Source of the DNA: Piromyces finnis
Lineage: Eukaryota; Neocallimastigomycota; Neocallimastigomycetes; Neocallimastigales; Neocallimastigaceae
Length of the DNA stretch: 64,000 nt
NCBI GenBank assembly: GCA_002104945.1
Contig: MCFH01000019.1
Span: 342,501 to 406,500 of the forward strand
Direction: 5' to 3'
Made by a program: the position numbers and the translations under genes. The notes beneath the pieces were generated by a model that saw nothing but the letters and a program-made list of their open reading frames with translations, had not been told where the DNA came from and did no database searches. Of the stretch, positions 1-13,776 are shown piece after piece (within the stretch, counting starts at the first letter, position 1; every line of letters begins with the position of its first letter).

Positions 1-337
1 AGGGTCTAGTATACATGGTACATTCCAAATTAGAACTTAATAAGTGGTGACTTAGGCTATGCCAAAAACACATAATATTCCTTAATCAATTTAAGTGTAA
101 ACATTAGGGGGCGGTTGACACGTGATCAAATTGACTATAAGAGGCTTAGCATTGTAGTTGTGAAATATCGTACAACGACATGCATCTAATGTACATGGAT
201 TAAGTGAGCGTCGAAGCTGAAGAAACAGTATGACAGACCAGGAGGGTCACAACCACCTAGCAATAGGAATGAGCCAACGTTTCTCTAAGAACCACCATTG
301 GAGCTAACTCTGATCGATGGGAGAAATGCACTCGGAA

Positions 338-391
<54 letters not shown>
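1..391 (+). mobile_element. 3' tail of a LINE-like retrotransposon with poly(A)
   Basis: These bases are less A+T-rich than their surroundings and end in about 51 consecutive A (341-391), as expected for a non-LTR element tail. Positions 206-250 closely match the end of the ORF of the intact LINE in this window (about 23408-23452): the stretch encoding AEETVRQARR is still recognisable but carries an in-frame stop at the V-R step. Outside this short block the sequence has diverged, so it is a related but older or different LINE subfamily. Its 5' part lies outside the window. The block match is visible directly; the family relationship is inference. Confidence 0.6.
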
Positions 392-393
<2 letters not shown>

Positions 394-595
394 ATATTAT
401 ATAATATTATATTATAATTATATATTTGTATATAATTTTGATATTTAAATCTCAAACAAAGATGAAGAGCTAGTTTTTTTTTTCTTTAAATATTAAAAAG
501 ATATTTTAATAGTAATAGCATTGAAATTATTATAATTTTGATAAATTATAATAATAATAATAACAATAATATCAATAGATAATAGATAAATTAAC

Positions 596-1250
596 ATGAA
601 ATTAATTTCTTTATTGTTTATTATTTATTACTATTTCTAATGCCAATTTTATTACTTTTTCATCTTTATTCAAAAGAGATAATACAAATTTTATTGAAGA
701 AAATCTAATGAGTGAAGAATGTCTTGAAGAAGAGTTAAATTCAGAATATAGTAATTAATGTATGTCTACTTATATAGACATTACAAATTATGAAGAACAA
801 TGTTCAGTTTTTAATTCTGAAAAATGTCAAATATTTTATAATGATTCTGATTTATCAAAGTATTATCCAATCTGTACTCAAGATGAAAAATCTAAAAATA
901 TGTATAATCCAGTTATGTTTAAAAAATTAATTAATAATGTTAAATCTAAATGTTACATGAATGAGAATGATGAATTATGTCCACTTTCTATATTTAGAAT
1001 TACAAGCCCTAATACACCAATTGATTATCCTTTAATTAGAAATGATACATGTAAATCTAAAAAATGTACCGACTATTTTATTGAATATTTAAAGGGATTT
1101 GATATGGAATATTTTTCTTCTTTTGAAAAAATAAATCCAAATCGTAAATTTTCATATGAAGATATGATTATACCTAAACAATATATTTCTGATTTAAAAT
1201 CTTAAGAATGTAGATCCATGCATGTTACTAGTAATGCTATTACTATTAAT
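596..1250 (+). pseudogene. Decayed secreted Cys-rich protein
   Basis: A start at 596 opens a hydrophobic signal-like peptide (MKLISLLFIIYYYF) that hits a stop at 638-640. The frame beginning near 642 then continues through a Cys-containing region, an in-frame TAA at 756-758 and a 147-codon open stretch (762-1205), and runs on in the same frame past TAA 1203-1205 with more Cys codons. Cysteines are spaced through the open part (EEQCSVF, EKCQIFY, YPICTQ, KSKCYMN, DELCPLS, NDTCKSKKC), which suggests a secreted, disulphide-bonded protein. Both in-frame TAA codons stand where CAA (Gln) would preserve the protein. I do not recognise the family. One frameshift and two stops make decay the simplest reading; a very short spliced-out segment is a less likely alternative. 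Confidence 0.5.
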
Positions 1251-2590
1251 AATAATAATATTATTATATTATTATTATTATCATTATCATTAATATTGTT
1301 ATATTAATAATAATATAATTAAATTGTTTACATTTTAAAATATAAAAATAACTCTTTTATATTACTCTTATTATTTAATTGCTTGTTATATTGCTTTAAA
1401 TATATTTTTAAAAAATCGAGTAATTGTTTTTAAAACATAACTAAATGATATGAAAAATAAAAAGATATATATATCTCATTAATTGCAAATATTGTAGAAA
1501 AGGTATATATATTTGTTAAAAGATATTAATAATGATAAAAAGTATAATTTAAACAAGATTAATTATATAAAAAACATTAATATAAGATATAAAACTGTTT
1601 CATATAAATATATATAGAAACGTTTTTATCTACTTTCAATAAATATTTATTAAAAATTTAATAAACATAAGTTAAGTAAACATATACCAATATATTTTTC
1701 TAATATAGGTTTACCTATAATAATAAGAAAATATATAATAAAAATATTACTATATTATTATAATAGTAATAAAAAGAATAATTAAAAAAAAAAAAAAAAT
1801 AATAATAAAAAAGAATAACAAATAAAAGAATAATAAAAGAATAATGAAAGTATAATAAATAATAATAAATGTTTAAATACAGTATTATAATAACATCTAA
1901 TTGGAATAAGGTATAATCAATATTAATATTATCGTTAATAATAATAAATATTTATAATAGTCAATAATACATAAAAATGAAAAATATATAATGAATGGTA
2001 TTATTAAAAGAAGAGTATTGAAGAAAAATTAAGGAAAAGTAATAATCCAAAACTAAATGTGATTCCTTAAAAAATTCTTTACTTTTTATTCATTCAATAA
2101 TGATCCTTTATTTTTTTATCTATTTTTTATTTAGTACAAAAAATGGCTCGTATTACTAACAATAGTTTCATCCAATCCAACAATAATATTTTTTTATAAT
2201 GCTTTTATTTTAAAAAAATATAAAATTCTATATAGAATAATTACTGAATTATAAAGTGAAATGAATATAATATTATTTATTAAAATTAAATTATTTTATT
2301 AGAATTAGACTCTAGTGTTTTAACTAATGATGACATTGGACATAAATGTCATCATGGTGGCAAAAACATTATAAATATGAATATTTAATTACTATTAATA
2401 AGTAATATTATTAACATTATCATAACAATTGATAAAAATTAAATTAGTGTATGAAATGTCGAAATTTCTATCAACTAAACTTTCATTTAATTATTGAAGT
2501 GGGTCATACATTTAATTTATTAATTATTAACAAACCTACAACTTGCGAAAGAAAATCATGACCATTAAGAATATTTGGTAATATATAAAT
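1251..2590. other. Non-coding A+T-rich stretch
   Basis: I see no supportable gene here. The stretch holds ATT/TTA repeats (about 1240-1320) and poly(A) near 1784. A perfect 10-bp inverted repeat with a 7-base loop lies at 2328-2354 (TGATGACATT, loop, AATGTCATCA). Confidence 0.5.
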
Positions 2591-2599
2591 ATAAATATA

Positions 2600-2850
2600 T
2601 TATACTTTTATTCCATTTCTTCAATATTTAATTTTGGAACTTCTTTACATAAATGTTCATATATTGTTCATCAGTATTAATCATAAAATATTGATTACTT
2701 AATATACAAAGTTCAATTACATTTCTATGATTCTTTAATTTATCATTATTAAAAAGTGGTTCATTTAAAAAAATATTTTTTTTCTTGCCTTGCAATGTCT
2801 AATAATTTATTAGGATCACATTCATGTCTCAATCCTTCATAAAATGCTTT
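2600..2850 (-). pseudogene. Decayed protein fragment, minus strand
   Basis: Read on the minus strand from about 2850, the sequence gives a coherent peptide (AFYEGLRHECDPNKLLDIAR) that breaks in an A/T run near 2770. It resumes in another frame (NEPLFNNDKLKNHRNVIELC, then ILSNQYFMINTDEQY) and shifts once more near 2660 into a frame reading CKEVPKLNIEE. Codon choice and sequence complexity differ from the surrounding noise, so this looks like an old coding exon with two frameshifts. I do not recognise the family. No intact flanking exons are visible; a short plus-strand remnant near 3070-3150 may be a separate fragment. Confidence 0.35.
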
Positions 2851-3298
2851 AGTATTCCTTTCATACTTTCTTATCTTTATACCCCTACACTTTTACTGTT
2901 ACTGAAAGCTATCTAATATAAAAACTATAATAAATTTATTAAAAAATTATATAAATTTTTAAAAAAAATATGAAATTATTAATATTTAAAATTTTTGAAT
3001 ATTAGCCAATTATTTTGTGATTTTGTTAATTTCAATAAAGAAATTGCTTTGGATGTGGTAATTTATTAAGTGCTAATGATGATGATGGAAAAAAGCAGCT
3101 AGATAATAATTGTAAAGCATCTCTAGAACTTTTACGAATATTAAAATTAATATTTATAAAAATTTTGATCTGAGTTCAATTAAAACCAAGATACAATAAT
3201 CATTAATAAATATACTTAAAAAAATGTTAATAGGCCTTATAATGTTAATGAAACTCCAAATTAAAAGGATTTTTATTCATTTTGATAATACTAATTCA

Positions 3299-3325
3299 AA
3301 AAAAAAAAAAAAAAAAAAAAAAAAA
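3299..3325 (+). repeat. Poly(A) tract
   Basis: A run of about 26 A is followed at once by more complex sequence (CAATGCATCTAATTATGAC). It could be the 3' end of an old retro-insertion, but no recognisable element body precedes it. Confidence 0.4.
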
Positions 3326-4465
3326 CAATGCATCTAATTATGACAAGTATAGAGGATATTATTCACCCGTTAGGATATAAGAACACACATGTTAATTTGA
3401 TTGGAAATGGCACGGACGCTTTTTTTAGTGTTCGGATAACAATTTTTAAACTTTGTAAAAAAAAAAAGACTAATTCATGATAATGAAAAGTATTAATAAA
3501 ATAGTAATCCAGTACATTATTTACCATATAAAGCATTAATTGTATTAGTATGAAAATATAAAAAGCAAAAGATATACTGTAGGAATAAGCAAAGAAAATG
3601 TAACAAAGTTGAAAACTTTATGTCATACCAAGAATAATAAGAATAAAAAATAAATAAGAAATATTTTAATATAAATTAGTATTAAAATAAATAATGAGTA
3701 GAATAATTAATCTAAAGTAATTAAATCATCCATTCACCATAATATATCTAAAATATCTGTTTATAAAAGTTGAATTACGTTTATAATAGATATAATAATT
3801 AATTTGATTATGTTTTTATAAAGTTAATATATTTTTATAATGTTTTAATAGATTGATTATATTGAATAGAATAATATATTTATTTCCTTATATTAATTAT
3901 ATATAATATATAATGATAAAAAAAAGATATATTACATATGAAATTATATAAATAATATTCATTCCTTAAAATTCAATATAAAAATTATAGGTTCAAATGT
4001 CCTGAAAAAAATACTTTTTTTTTTTTTTAATAATGTAACATATAATACATAGAATCTTTTTTTTTTTTTTTTAATTTATTCATTATTTAATGTTTATAAA
4101 AATTCATTTTTTAAATACCCATCTATAATAAAAAAAAAAACATTAAAAATATATTTACATTTTATGTCCTTCTAATTATAATTATGAACAAAAATGTATA
4201 TTATAGAAACAGAAAATCATAATGGATTAGAATTTTTTTTATTTTTTATGGTCAAACCTGACCAGATACATTTCATGAAATTATTTTAAATTTTAATTAA
4301 TTTTCTTTATTTTGATTATATTTAATATATCTCTTGCTGGAAATTTATTGGTAATTAATTTAAAAAGGGTGGACAAGATTTTTTTTATATAAATTAAAAA
4401 TTATTTAAGGGAACTTCTTTTTTTTTTTTTAAAAAACTAAAAGTTAAAATTTATATATATTTAAT
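3326..4465. other. Non-coding A+T-rich stretch upstream of dUTPase
   Basis: I see no gene. The stretch has several T tracts (around 4014, 4057 and 4421) and A tracts. The last 60 bases before 4466 probably hold the dUTPase promoter and 5' UTR, but no defined element can be named. Confidence 0.4.
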
Positions 4466-5309
4466 ATGAGCGGTTGCTGTGGAGGATGTTGTTGTAATAA
4501 TAGCCAACCAAGCAAAGTAAGAAAGGTTGAAATTGAAAAGGATGTTCCTGTTGTAGATAGAAACATAAAAATTTATATTAAGAAACTTTCTGAAAATGCT
4601 TTCATTCCAAAACGTGAAACTGAAGGTAGTGCAGGAATGGATTTAAGAAGGTAAGTTTTTAGTAATTTTTATCGTATATAGATTTAGAATTTAAATTTTA
4701 TGTAATATTTATGTGAATATGGAATTGTTTTTTTTTTTATAAAAAATTATTTGAGTAAGGTGTATTAACATTATTATTATTATAAAATAATTAAAACAAT
4801 AACTAGTGCATATGATGAAGTTATTCCACCAAATTCAAGAAAAATAGTTAAAACTGATCTTGCCATTAAGATTCCAAAAGATTGTTATGGACGTATTGCT
4901 CCAAGAAGGTATGTAATATATACAATCTTTTAAAATTGTTTGAATTGAATTATTATTATTATTAGTGTTATTATAATTATTTTTATCTTTATATCATATT
5001 TTTAATGTATTTTGTTATTATTATTTTATTTTTTATAACTAATTAAATTCATTTTAATAAATGAAATATAGTGGTTTAGCAATTAAACATTTTATCGATT
5101 TAGGTGGTGGTGTTGTTGATTCTGATTACAGAGGTAATCTTGGTGTTATTATGTTTAATTTTGGTGAAAAGGAATTTGTTATAAAAAAGGGTGACCGTAT
5201 TGCTCAATTAATATTAGAAAGAATATATGTTCCAGAAGTAGTAGAAGTTGAAGAACTTGATGAAACTGAAAGAGGTGCTGGTGGTTTTGGTTCTACTGGT
5301 GTTAACTAA
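4466..5309 (+). CDS. DUT1: dUTP diphosphatase (dUTPase)
   Basis: The enzyme hydrolyses dUTP to dUMP and pyrophosphate, keeping uracil out of DNA and supplying dUMP for dTMP synthesis; the family works as a homotrimer. Three exons (4466-4650, 4807-4908, 5072-5309) with GT-AG introns give 174 codons. All five trimeric-dUTPase motifs are present: AGMDLRSAYD (split by intron 1), GRIAPRSGLA (split by intron 2), [17 protein letters not shown] with the catalytic Asp and Tyr, GDRIAQLI, and the C-terminal [10 protein letters not shown] that closes over the substrate. The unusual part is the N-terminus: [10 protein letters not shown] has five Cys in ten residues, followed by about 30 residues that are not part of the core fold. 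It could bind metal or be lipid-modified; nothing in the sequence decides this. The family call is firm. Confidence 0.96.
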
Positions 5310-6012
5310 AAAAAAAGCAAAGTTGAAAAAAAAAACTATTAAACATTAATAGAATCATAACACTATTATTTTTTAAGTTTTTTTTATAATTTATATCTCA
5401 ATTCATTTAGTTATACTATATCTATAATTAGCGTTTTCATAAAAATGTAATTTATTCTTTCAATAATATTATTTAATTAATTAAAATTTTACAAAAAAAT
5501 ATACAAAACATTAAATATTATAATTATAAATAAATATATTCATTATATTCATAGTTAATATTAAGAAGAAATAAAAAAAAAAGGAATATCCATTTTATAA
5601 TATTAATAATCTTTTTATAAAAAAATATTAAACATGAATGAATATTTTAAGAGTATAGTATATCAAATGTATAATTTGATTTTAGTGATTGATAGAGTTT
5701 AATAAAAAGTTAATTTTTTTTTATTTTATTTTTTTCGTTGTATTAAAAAGTATTAAAAAAATGTGGTTATACCTATGGTATACATAATAGAAAAAAAAAG
5801 TGTTATTAATAATAATATGAAAAGAATAATTGTTATTGTGGAAGGTGTGTTAAAAAAAAGTTTTATAATAAATTTTTATTATAAAAATATTTTATTATAA
5901 ATAAATATATTAAAAAAAATTTTTTTTATTAATATTATTATTATTATTTGAAAATTGTAAAATTACCTTTTAATATTAATTTAGATATTAATACCCAATT
6001 TTAAACTTTTTG

Positions 6013-6046
<34 letters not shown>

Positions 6047-6310
6047 ACCACTTTTTTAAATGTATATATTTATTTCTTAATACTTAAATTCAACTTTTTT
6101 TTATATTTCAATAAAGTATAAAATATAAATATAACCTTAAAAAATAGATTATACAATTTCTTTGTTTTTTTTTTTTTTTTTTTTTTGTTCATTAATAATA
6201 ACGAAAACAATAAATCACAAAAAAGTCAATAATATTGTTGAATATATAAATTTAATTTATTTAAGGGTGATAAAATTTTTATAATTTTCTATTAATAATA
6301 TATTTATAAT
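5310..6310. other. Intergenic region, dUTPase to TAF4
   Basis: No ORF or RNA gene is recognised. The region holds long A (about 6019-6045) and T (about 6168-6186) homopolymers and ATT repeats. The 3' UTR of dUTPase and the promoter of TAF4 must lie here. Confidence 0.4.
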
Positions 6311-9104
6311 ATGGATAATTCACAACAAAGTGATAGTTCAGCTATCCCGTTAAGTAATAGTAATCCTTCTCTTACTCAAGAATCATCAATACAAACTTCT
6401 ACAACTGCTTCAGTGGAAACTCCAAATGTTGATTCTCAACTAATATTTGATATTGATTTCAGTAATATAACTTTACCAACTGAAACCTCAGATGATATAA
6501 CATCAAATACTTCAAATACTTCAAAAATAGAAGCCTCAATTACTAATACAACAACTTCTTCCACAAATAATCCTACATCAGATTTAAAACAAACTCCTAT
6601 CAATCTCCCGAAATCAACATCATCAAATCCTCCTTCATCTTCTGAGGATACTTCAACACAGGACCTTACACTACCATTAACTAGCAATTTATTATCAACA
6701 TCACCATTAATTTCACAACCAGCTTTAACATCCATTAATCCTCCTTCTATCAATAATCCATTACCTCTTCCAATTATACCACAAGTTTATCCATTTCCGT
6801 TAAATTCACCATCATCACCATTATCTGCGGATATTTTAAAAAATATACAAAAATACCCTAACTTTAAAGCAGCTATTCCTCGTTCCCAATCTTTTAAGCA
6901 AAGACCACCAAAGCCAATATCACCTGTTACTTCTTCACCAAGACCACCACTCATTTCTAATCCATTAGCAGCAGCAGCTGTTGGTGCTAGAAAACCTCAA
7001 CCTCTTTTACAATCTAGACTTCCAAATCAACCTCTCACCCCAAATCTTCCATTAAAATCAACAACTACTAATCCAGTCATTAATCCATTAGCTAATCCTT
7101 TAGCATCCAATTTAACAAATCCAGCAACGTCATTAGTTACTCTTAATACTTTAGATTCATTTTACAATTCTACTTTAGAACAATTAAAACCGGAATTCAA
7201 AAGGAAATTTACTGAAGATTTTAATAAATACAAGGTAATTCTTTATTTTATTATAGTTTATATTGATGTTTGGAAATCAGATTATGTTTAAAATGAAATT
7301 TTGATTTGCCAAATAATTAAAAATTTCTTAATTTATAAAAGATAAAAATATTTATTTACTCTATAAATTGATTAAAACATTTATTTGAATGAAAAATCAA
7401 TAAATCTTTTATGAATGTCATAAAATTCCTTTTTTTTTCCCCCCTGTTATTATAGCTATCAATATTTTTCTTCTTTTATTGTTATTAATAATAATGCCAT
7501 TTTATTTTTTTTTTTAAAAATAATAGTTGGGTCAGATGAATTTAGATCAATTTAATACTAATTCAAAGGAATATTTATCTGATAATCAACAAAATATTTT
7601 AAAAGGTTTAAAAATACAGGTACATTATACAAAAGATTATGTCAATGAGTCAAATAAACAATTTTTCTTTATTTTATTTCATCAATTTTAATATATATCC
7701 ATTATACTTTATTATATTTCATGTAATAAGATGTTACCAAAACAAACTAATCCTACAGAAGATTTAATTAATTCTACAAAGAAGCGTAAATTAGATGAAG
7801 CATATCCTTTTTTTAATATGAACAAATTGAAATATATATTAAACTTTATATAAAAGATTTTCTTTTTTTCCTTTTTTTCATTTTTTATTTTCCTTAACTT
7901 TTCTATTTTTGTTGATCTTACTAATGCAGCCTCATTTAAAAAAGCAAAATCAGAAACAAATACCAGCATCAATTATATGGGTCCACCACCATCACGAATA
8001 AATCAATTCTTTCCAATTGATACACCAGGAATTGGGGGTAATAAAGTATCTAATACAATAACTAAAGCAGCTCCTGAAATTGATGTTACTAAATTAGATT
8101 CAGAAAGTTTAGGTGATGTTATGAAATATGTTGGTGTAGATTTGAAAGAAGAAACAGATAATATTTTAAGGGATAATGAAATTTTAAATATGCAACAACA
8201 GCAAATTAATCAGACAGATGATCGATCAAAGGCACAGTCATTTTTAAGTATTCCATATATGTCAAAAATGATAGAAGAAATAATTTCAAAAAATGAAATT
8301 ACAAAAGTTGATCCTGATTATTATAATTGTTTAGCATTAGCAGCTCAAGAAAAAATACGGGGATTAGTAGAACAAATGATTTTAGCAAGTAAACATCGTG
8401 TAGGTCTTCTTCACGACTATTTCATGGAAGAAAGTAAAGCAAATAATTCAAAGGCAGCTGATGGTGAAGAAACCTATGAATTTTCTGTAGCTATTAAAGA
8501 TGATGTAAAAAAATCACTTCAACTCATTGAACGTCATGAAAGAGATAAAGAACGTAAAGAACGTCAACGTCGTGGTGAAGAAGAAGAAGGTCGTGGTGAT
8601 GGTAAAGATGGTGATCCTTCCAAGGGTGGATCATCTAAGCGTAAAAAGAATAAAACAATAAAAAATAAGGATGTACCGGATGCAGTAAAGCAAAGAATTA
8701 CCAATGAAACAGCTTTAAGAGCAGCTGGTGGATCAGGTAAAAAATATAGTTGGATGACTCAAAGTTCTAATGATGAATGGCGTGCTAGTTCTTCACTTCA
8801 TTTCCATAAGAGTAGTTCACAGTCAAAGGGTGATAGTTTAGATAAGAAATCCGGAGATGAAAGTAAGAGTTTTGATGGAATAAAAAGAAGTTTTGGTAGT
8901 TCCAAGAGTGGAAAGTCAAGTAGTGGTTTGTCAAAGAAGAAAGATGGTCATTCAGGTTCAAGTTCTAAAAATCGTAATGCTCTTCGTCGTACTATTTCTC
9001 AAAAAGATATGTATCGTGTTATTTTAAAGGATGCTATATTTATATTGGAAAATGACAAATTTTATAAACGTAGTGATTTATTATATAAATGGTATACAAT
9101 GTAG
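6311..9104 (+). CDS. TAF4: TFIID subunit TAF4
   Basis: TAF4 is a core TFIID subunit that pairs with TAF12 through a histone fold during RNA polymerase II pre-initiation complex assembly in the nucleus. I assign four exons: 6311-7234, 7527-7619, 7731-7785 and 7930-9104, giving 748 residues in frame. The first 300 residues are low-complexity Ser/Thr/Pro/Asn. The conserved C-terminal domain begins after MGPPPSRINQFF, with LGDVMKYVGVDLKEE, then a helix (YYNCLALAAQEKIRGLVEQM) and SKHRVGLLHDYF, the pattern of the TAF4 C-terminal domain. A charged Lys/Arg/Glu stretch and a Ser/Lys-rich segment follow, and the last residues carry LRRTISQKDMYRVILKDAIF. The exon 3 donor is chosen as GTAAAT at 7786 because it is the canonical site that preserves frame; reading on would stop in the intron. 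Confidence 0.88.
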
Positions 9105-9303
9105 ATTAACCGTAGATGATCAACATGAAAATACCAACATTCATTTTAATTTTTCCAAGACAAAAAAAAAAAAAAAAGCATTATTATAAATTATCATTTC
9201 TCATTATAAAGTAATAAAATTTCTATCATTTCGATATTTAAAAGAAAAATTTTATATATATTTATACATACATACATACATATACTTAACATTATTATCT
9301 ATT

Positions 9304-9351
<48 letters not shown>

Positions 9352-9952
9352 GTAAAAGGGAATTATGAAAAGAAAGAAAGAAAGAAAGAAAAAAAAAGCC
9401 ATCTATGTTTTTTTTTTAATAGAAATTTTTAATAGATGTAAAATAAAATAACATCTTATAAATAATATTATATATATATATATTTTTTTTTAATAATAAT
9501 TTTATTTAAAAATATACCAAAAAAAAAAAAAAAAAAAAAATAAAAGTCTTGCAAAAAAAAAAAAAAAAAAAAGAATCTTTTAAACTTTATTTTTTCTCCT
9601 TTATATATTATTTTTGTTCCATTATTATTTATGTAGTTTTTTTTTTTAACTTTTTATCAAAATATATAAATTTGTTATCAGCATTTATACAATTAATAGT
9701 AGTCTAATCTACAAGAAGTATTATAACTAAATAATGTATTATTTATATACAATTTTAATTTTATTATTATTATTAGTATATATTAGTATAAATGGAAATA
9801 GTTATCAGAGGATAAACAATTCAATATTGGTATTTAGAGAGTGTGTCAATCCACCAATTTTTTTTTTTTTTTTTTTTTAATACATCTACCACTTAACTAT
9901 TTTTTAATTATATATAATTTTAACTTAATTTTTTTTTCTAAAATTTTATTTT
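9105..9952. other. Intergenic region with long homopolymers
   Basis: No gene is seen. A T tract of about 40 (9306-9346), GAAA repeats (about 9367-9390), AT repeats (about 9470-9483) and A tracts (9522-9540, 9554-9572) dominate the stretch. Confidence 0.5.
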
Positions 9953-10079
9953 AAAAAATTTACTACAGCTACAAATAATTTTATTTAAAAAGTTTCTGTA
10001 AAAAAAAAAAAAAAAGGATTTAATAATAATACTTATATACAAGATTTATACTTTTATAAATACGAAATAATAAAAAAAA
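9953..10079 (+). promoter_or_regulatory. Inferred transcribed 5' UTR of the phosphatase gene
   Basis: This 127-base leader is duplicated almost unchanged at 18185-18310, where the copy starts right after a target-site duplication. Because the copy appears to be reverse-transcribed RNA, its left end (about 9953, within an A run) is a fossil mark of a transcription start for this gene. The position is inference from the duplication; no promoter motif was used. Confidence 0.5.
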
Positions 10080-11710
<1,631 letters not shown>

Positions 11711-13152
11711 AAATACCAACACTTATTATTATACTATTGAATTACATAGAGTTTTTTTTTTAATCGACAAATAAATATCATTATCATCATTATATGATAT
11801 TTATGATATTATCTTTTTTTTAAATATATATATATATATACCTAATTATAATAAAAATCATTTAAATACTCAATCGTAATTCCGTTATAAGAAAACCCAG
11901 GCTTTTTAATACTAAATCTAAAATTTGTTATCTTTTTTTTTCAATAAATATATAATAATTAAATAAAATATATTAATAGATTTTTACCTTTATATTGGTT
12001 TATTTAAAATAGAAAAAAGAAAAACATACACTTTATTTATATATAATAGTGATAACAACAACAACAACAACAACAACAGCAGCAACAACAACACTAATAA
12101 TAATGTAACTTTAATAAAATTTAAATGATACCAAATTTAATAATAATGTTTAACCACTGAAATCAATATCTTTTTTTATTTAATATTTTTTTAAATATGT
12201 ATATAGTAATATAAAAATAAAAAAATAAAAATAAAAATAATAAAATAATAATAAATATAGTAAAATATAGTAGTAATTAGCTTTTTTTTTTTTTTTTTTT
12301 TTGTCACCTTCTTTAAAGTGCATGCATGCATATCATTAAATGCATTAAATTTACTCTACACTATCGTAAAGTATTGTAAAGTATATTATATGCAGTAGTA
12401 AATTATTTAGAAAGAAAGATAGTTTATAAAAAAATGAATACTATAATTAATTTATTCATTGTAGATTTGAGTTATATTAATAGATACCCAAATAAAATAT
12501 TAATTATAATACAAAATTATACAATACAAATAATGAATTTTTATTAAAGGAATATATAAAATTAATTTTTTATAGATTATTCAATTTAAGGTTAATCCTA
12601 ATTTAAAAGAAAAGAGTATTTTAAGTTATCAATCTACCACTTCACTTGAATTACTCTATGCTATTTCTTTAAGTTGGTTATATTTACATTATTAAAGTAA
12701 AACGGTGTTATTTAATGTTAGAAATTTAGATATATGAAATAACTACTTTTTTATTACATTAATTATTTTTATAATGAAACAAATGGAATGATAAATAACT
12801 ATTGTATTTTTTTTTTAAAAAAAAGTAGTCATTCCTAATTATCATAAAATAATATAAAACACTTTTTAACTTTTTTTTTTTAAATTCTTATATATTTAAT
12901 TATTTTTTAATTTATTATTAATACAAATCGTTTTGTCATACCTTTAAATATTAAAGTTTAAGATAGCCAATAAATTTAAGATTTTTTTTTTTTAAAAAAA
13001 TTTCAAAAAAGAAAAAAAAAAAAATATTTATATTTGACAAGGAGATAGACTTTATTCATAAATTTAGAAAAAAGAAGTTGTATTCTAGATTATTATTAGT
13101 TTTTATTATTTAATTAGCTGTTTATAAGGAAAAAAAAAGATATATATATAAA
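11711..13152. other. Intergenic region with a possible small unrecognised ORF
   Basis: It contains a CAA-type microsatellite (about 12057-12094), T tracts and A+T-rich sequence. Two short open stretches, one starting with ATG at 12434 (about 46 codons) and one following a splice-acceptor-like TTTTATAG near 12574 and ending at 12695, have somewhat coding-like composition. They do not match anything I recognise, so I do not call a gene. Confidence 0.3.
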
Positions 13153-13714
13153 ATGGAAAACGAAAACGTAAATAATTTTCAAGAAGAAGAAGAATACATT
13201 AACCAAGATGAAATTGCTGAAGTTATCGATCCAGAAGAATTAGAAGGTTAATAACCATAATAAGAAATATATATTGAAAAAAATAAATGTTCGATTTAGT
13301 TATATATAAATGTATACAAATATATATATATTCATTTATAAAAAGTATATATATGAATGAAAAAAAAAATAAATAAAATTATTAAGTAGGAAATTTTTTA
13401 AAAAAAGTATAATTATAATATATATAATTATTATTACAACAATAAAAGTAACAACAACAATAACAATAATAATAACGACAATAACAAATCAAATAAAGAA
13501 AAGCAAATTAAAAATTCTTAATATATTAATAAACTTTTTTAATAATTAAAATGTAGGTGTTGATGAAGATGTTGAAATGGAAACTGAAGAAGATGACGAA
13601 GAAGTTGTTGAAAATGATTCTGAAGTTAGATTCACTAAACATACTGGTAATAAATAATAAATAATTATTAATTTAATTAGTTTATATATAATAATATATA
13701 ATATATAGTTGCTA

Positions 13715-13776
<62 letters not shown>

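Noticed and set aside
3985-4010. GGTTCAAAT resembling a tRNA T-loop
   Set aside because: No matching stem, anticodon arm or acceptor stem can be built around it.
6436-6753. Minus-strand ORF opposite TAF4 exon 1
   Set aside because: It arises from low-complexity Ser/Thr/Asn codons read in antisense; there is no family signature or splice support.
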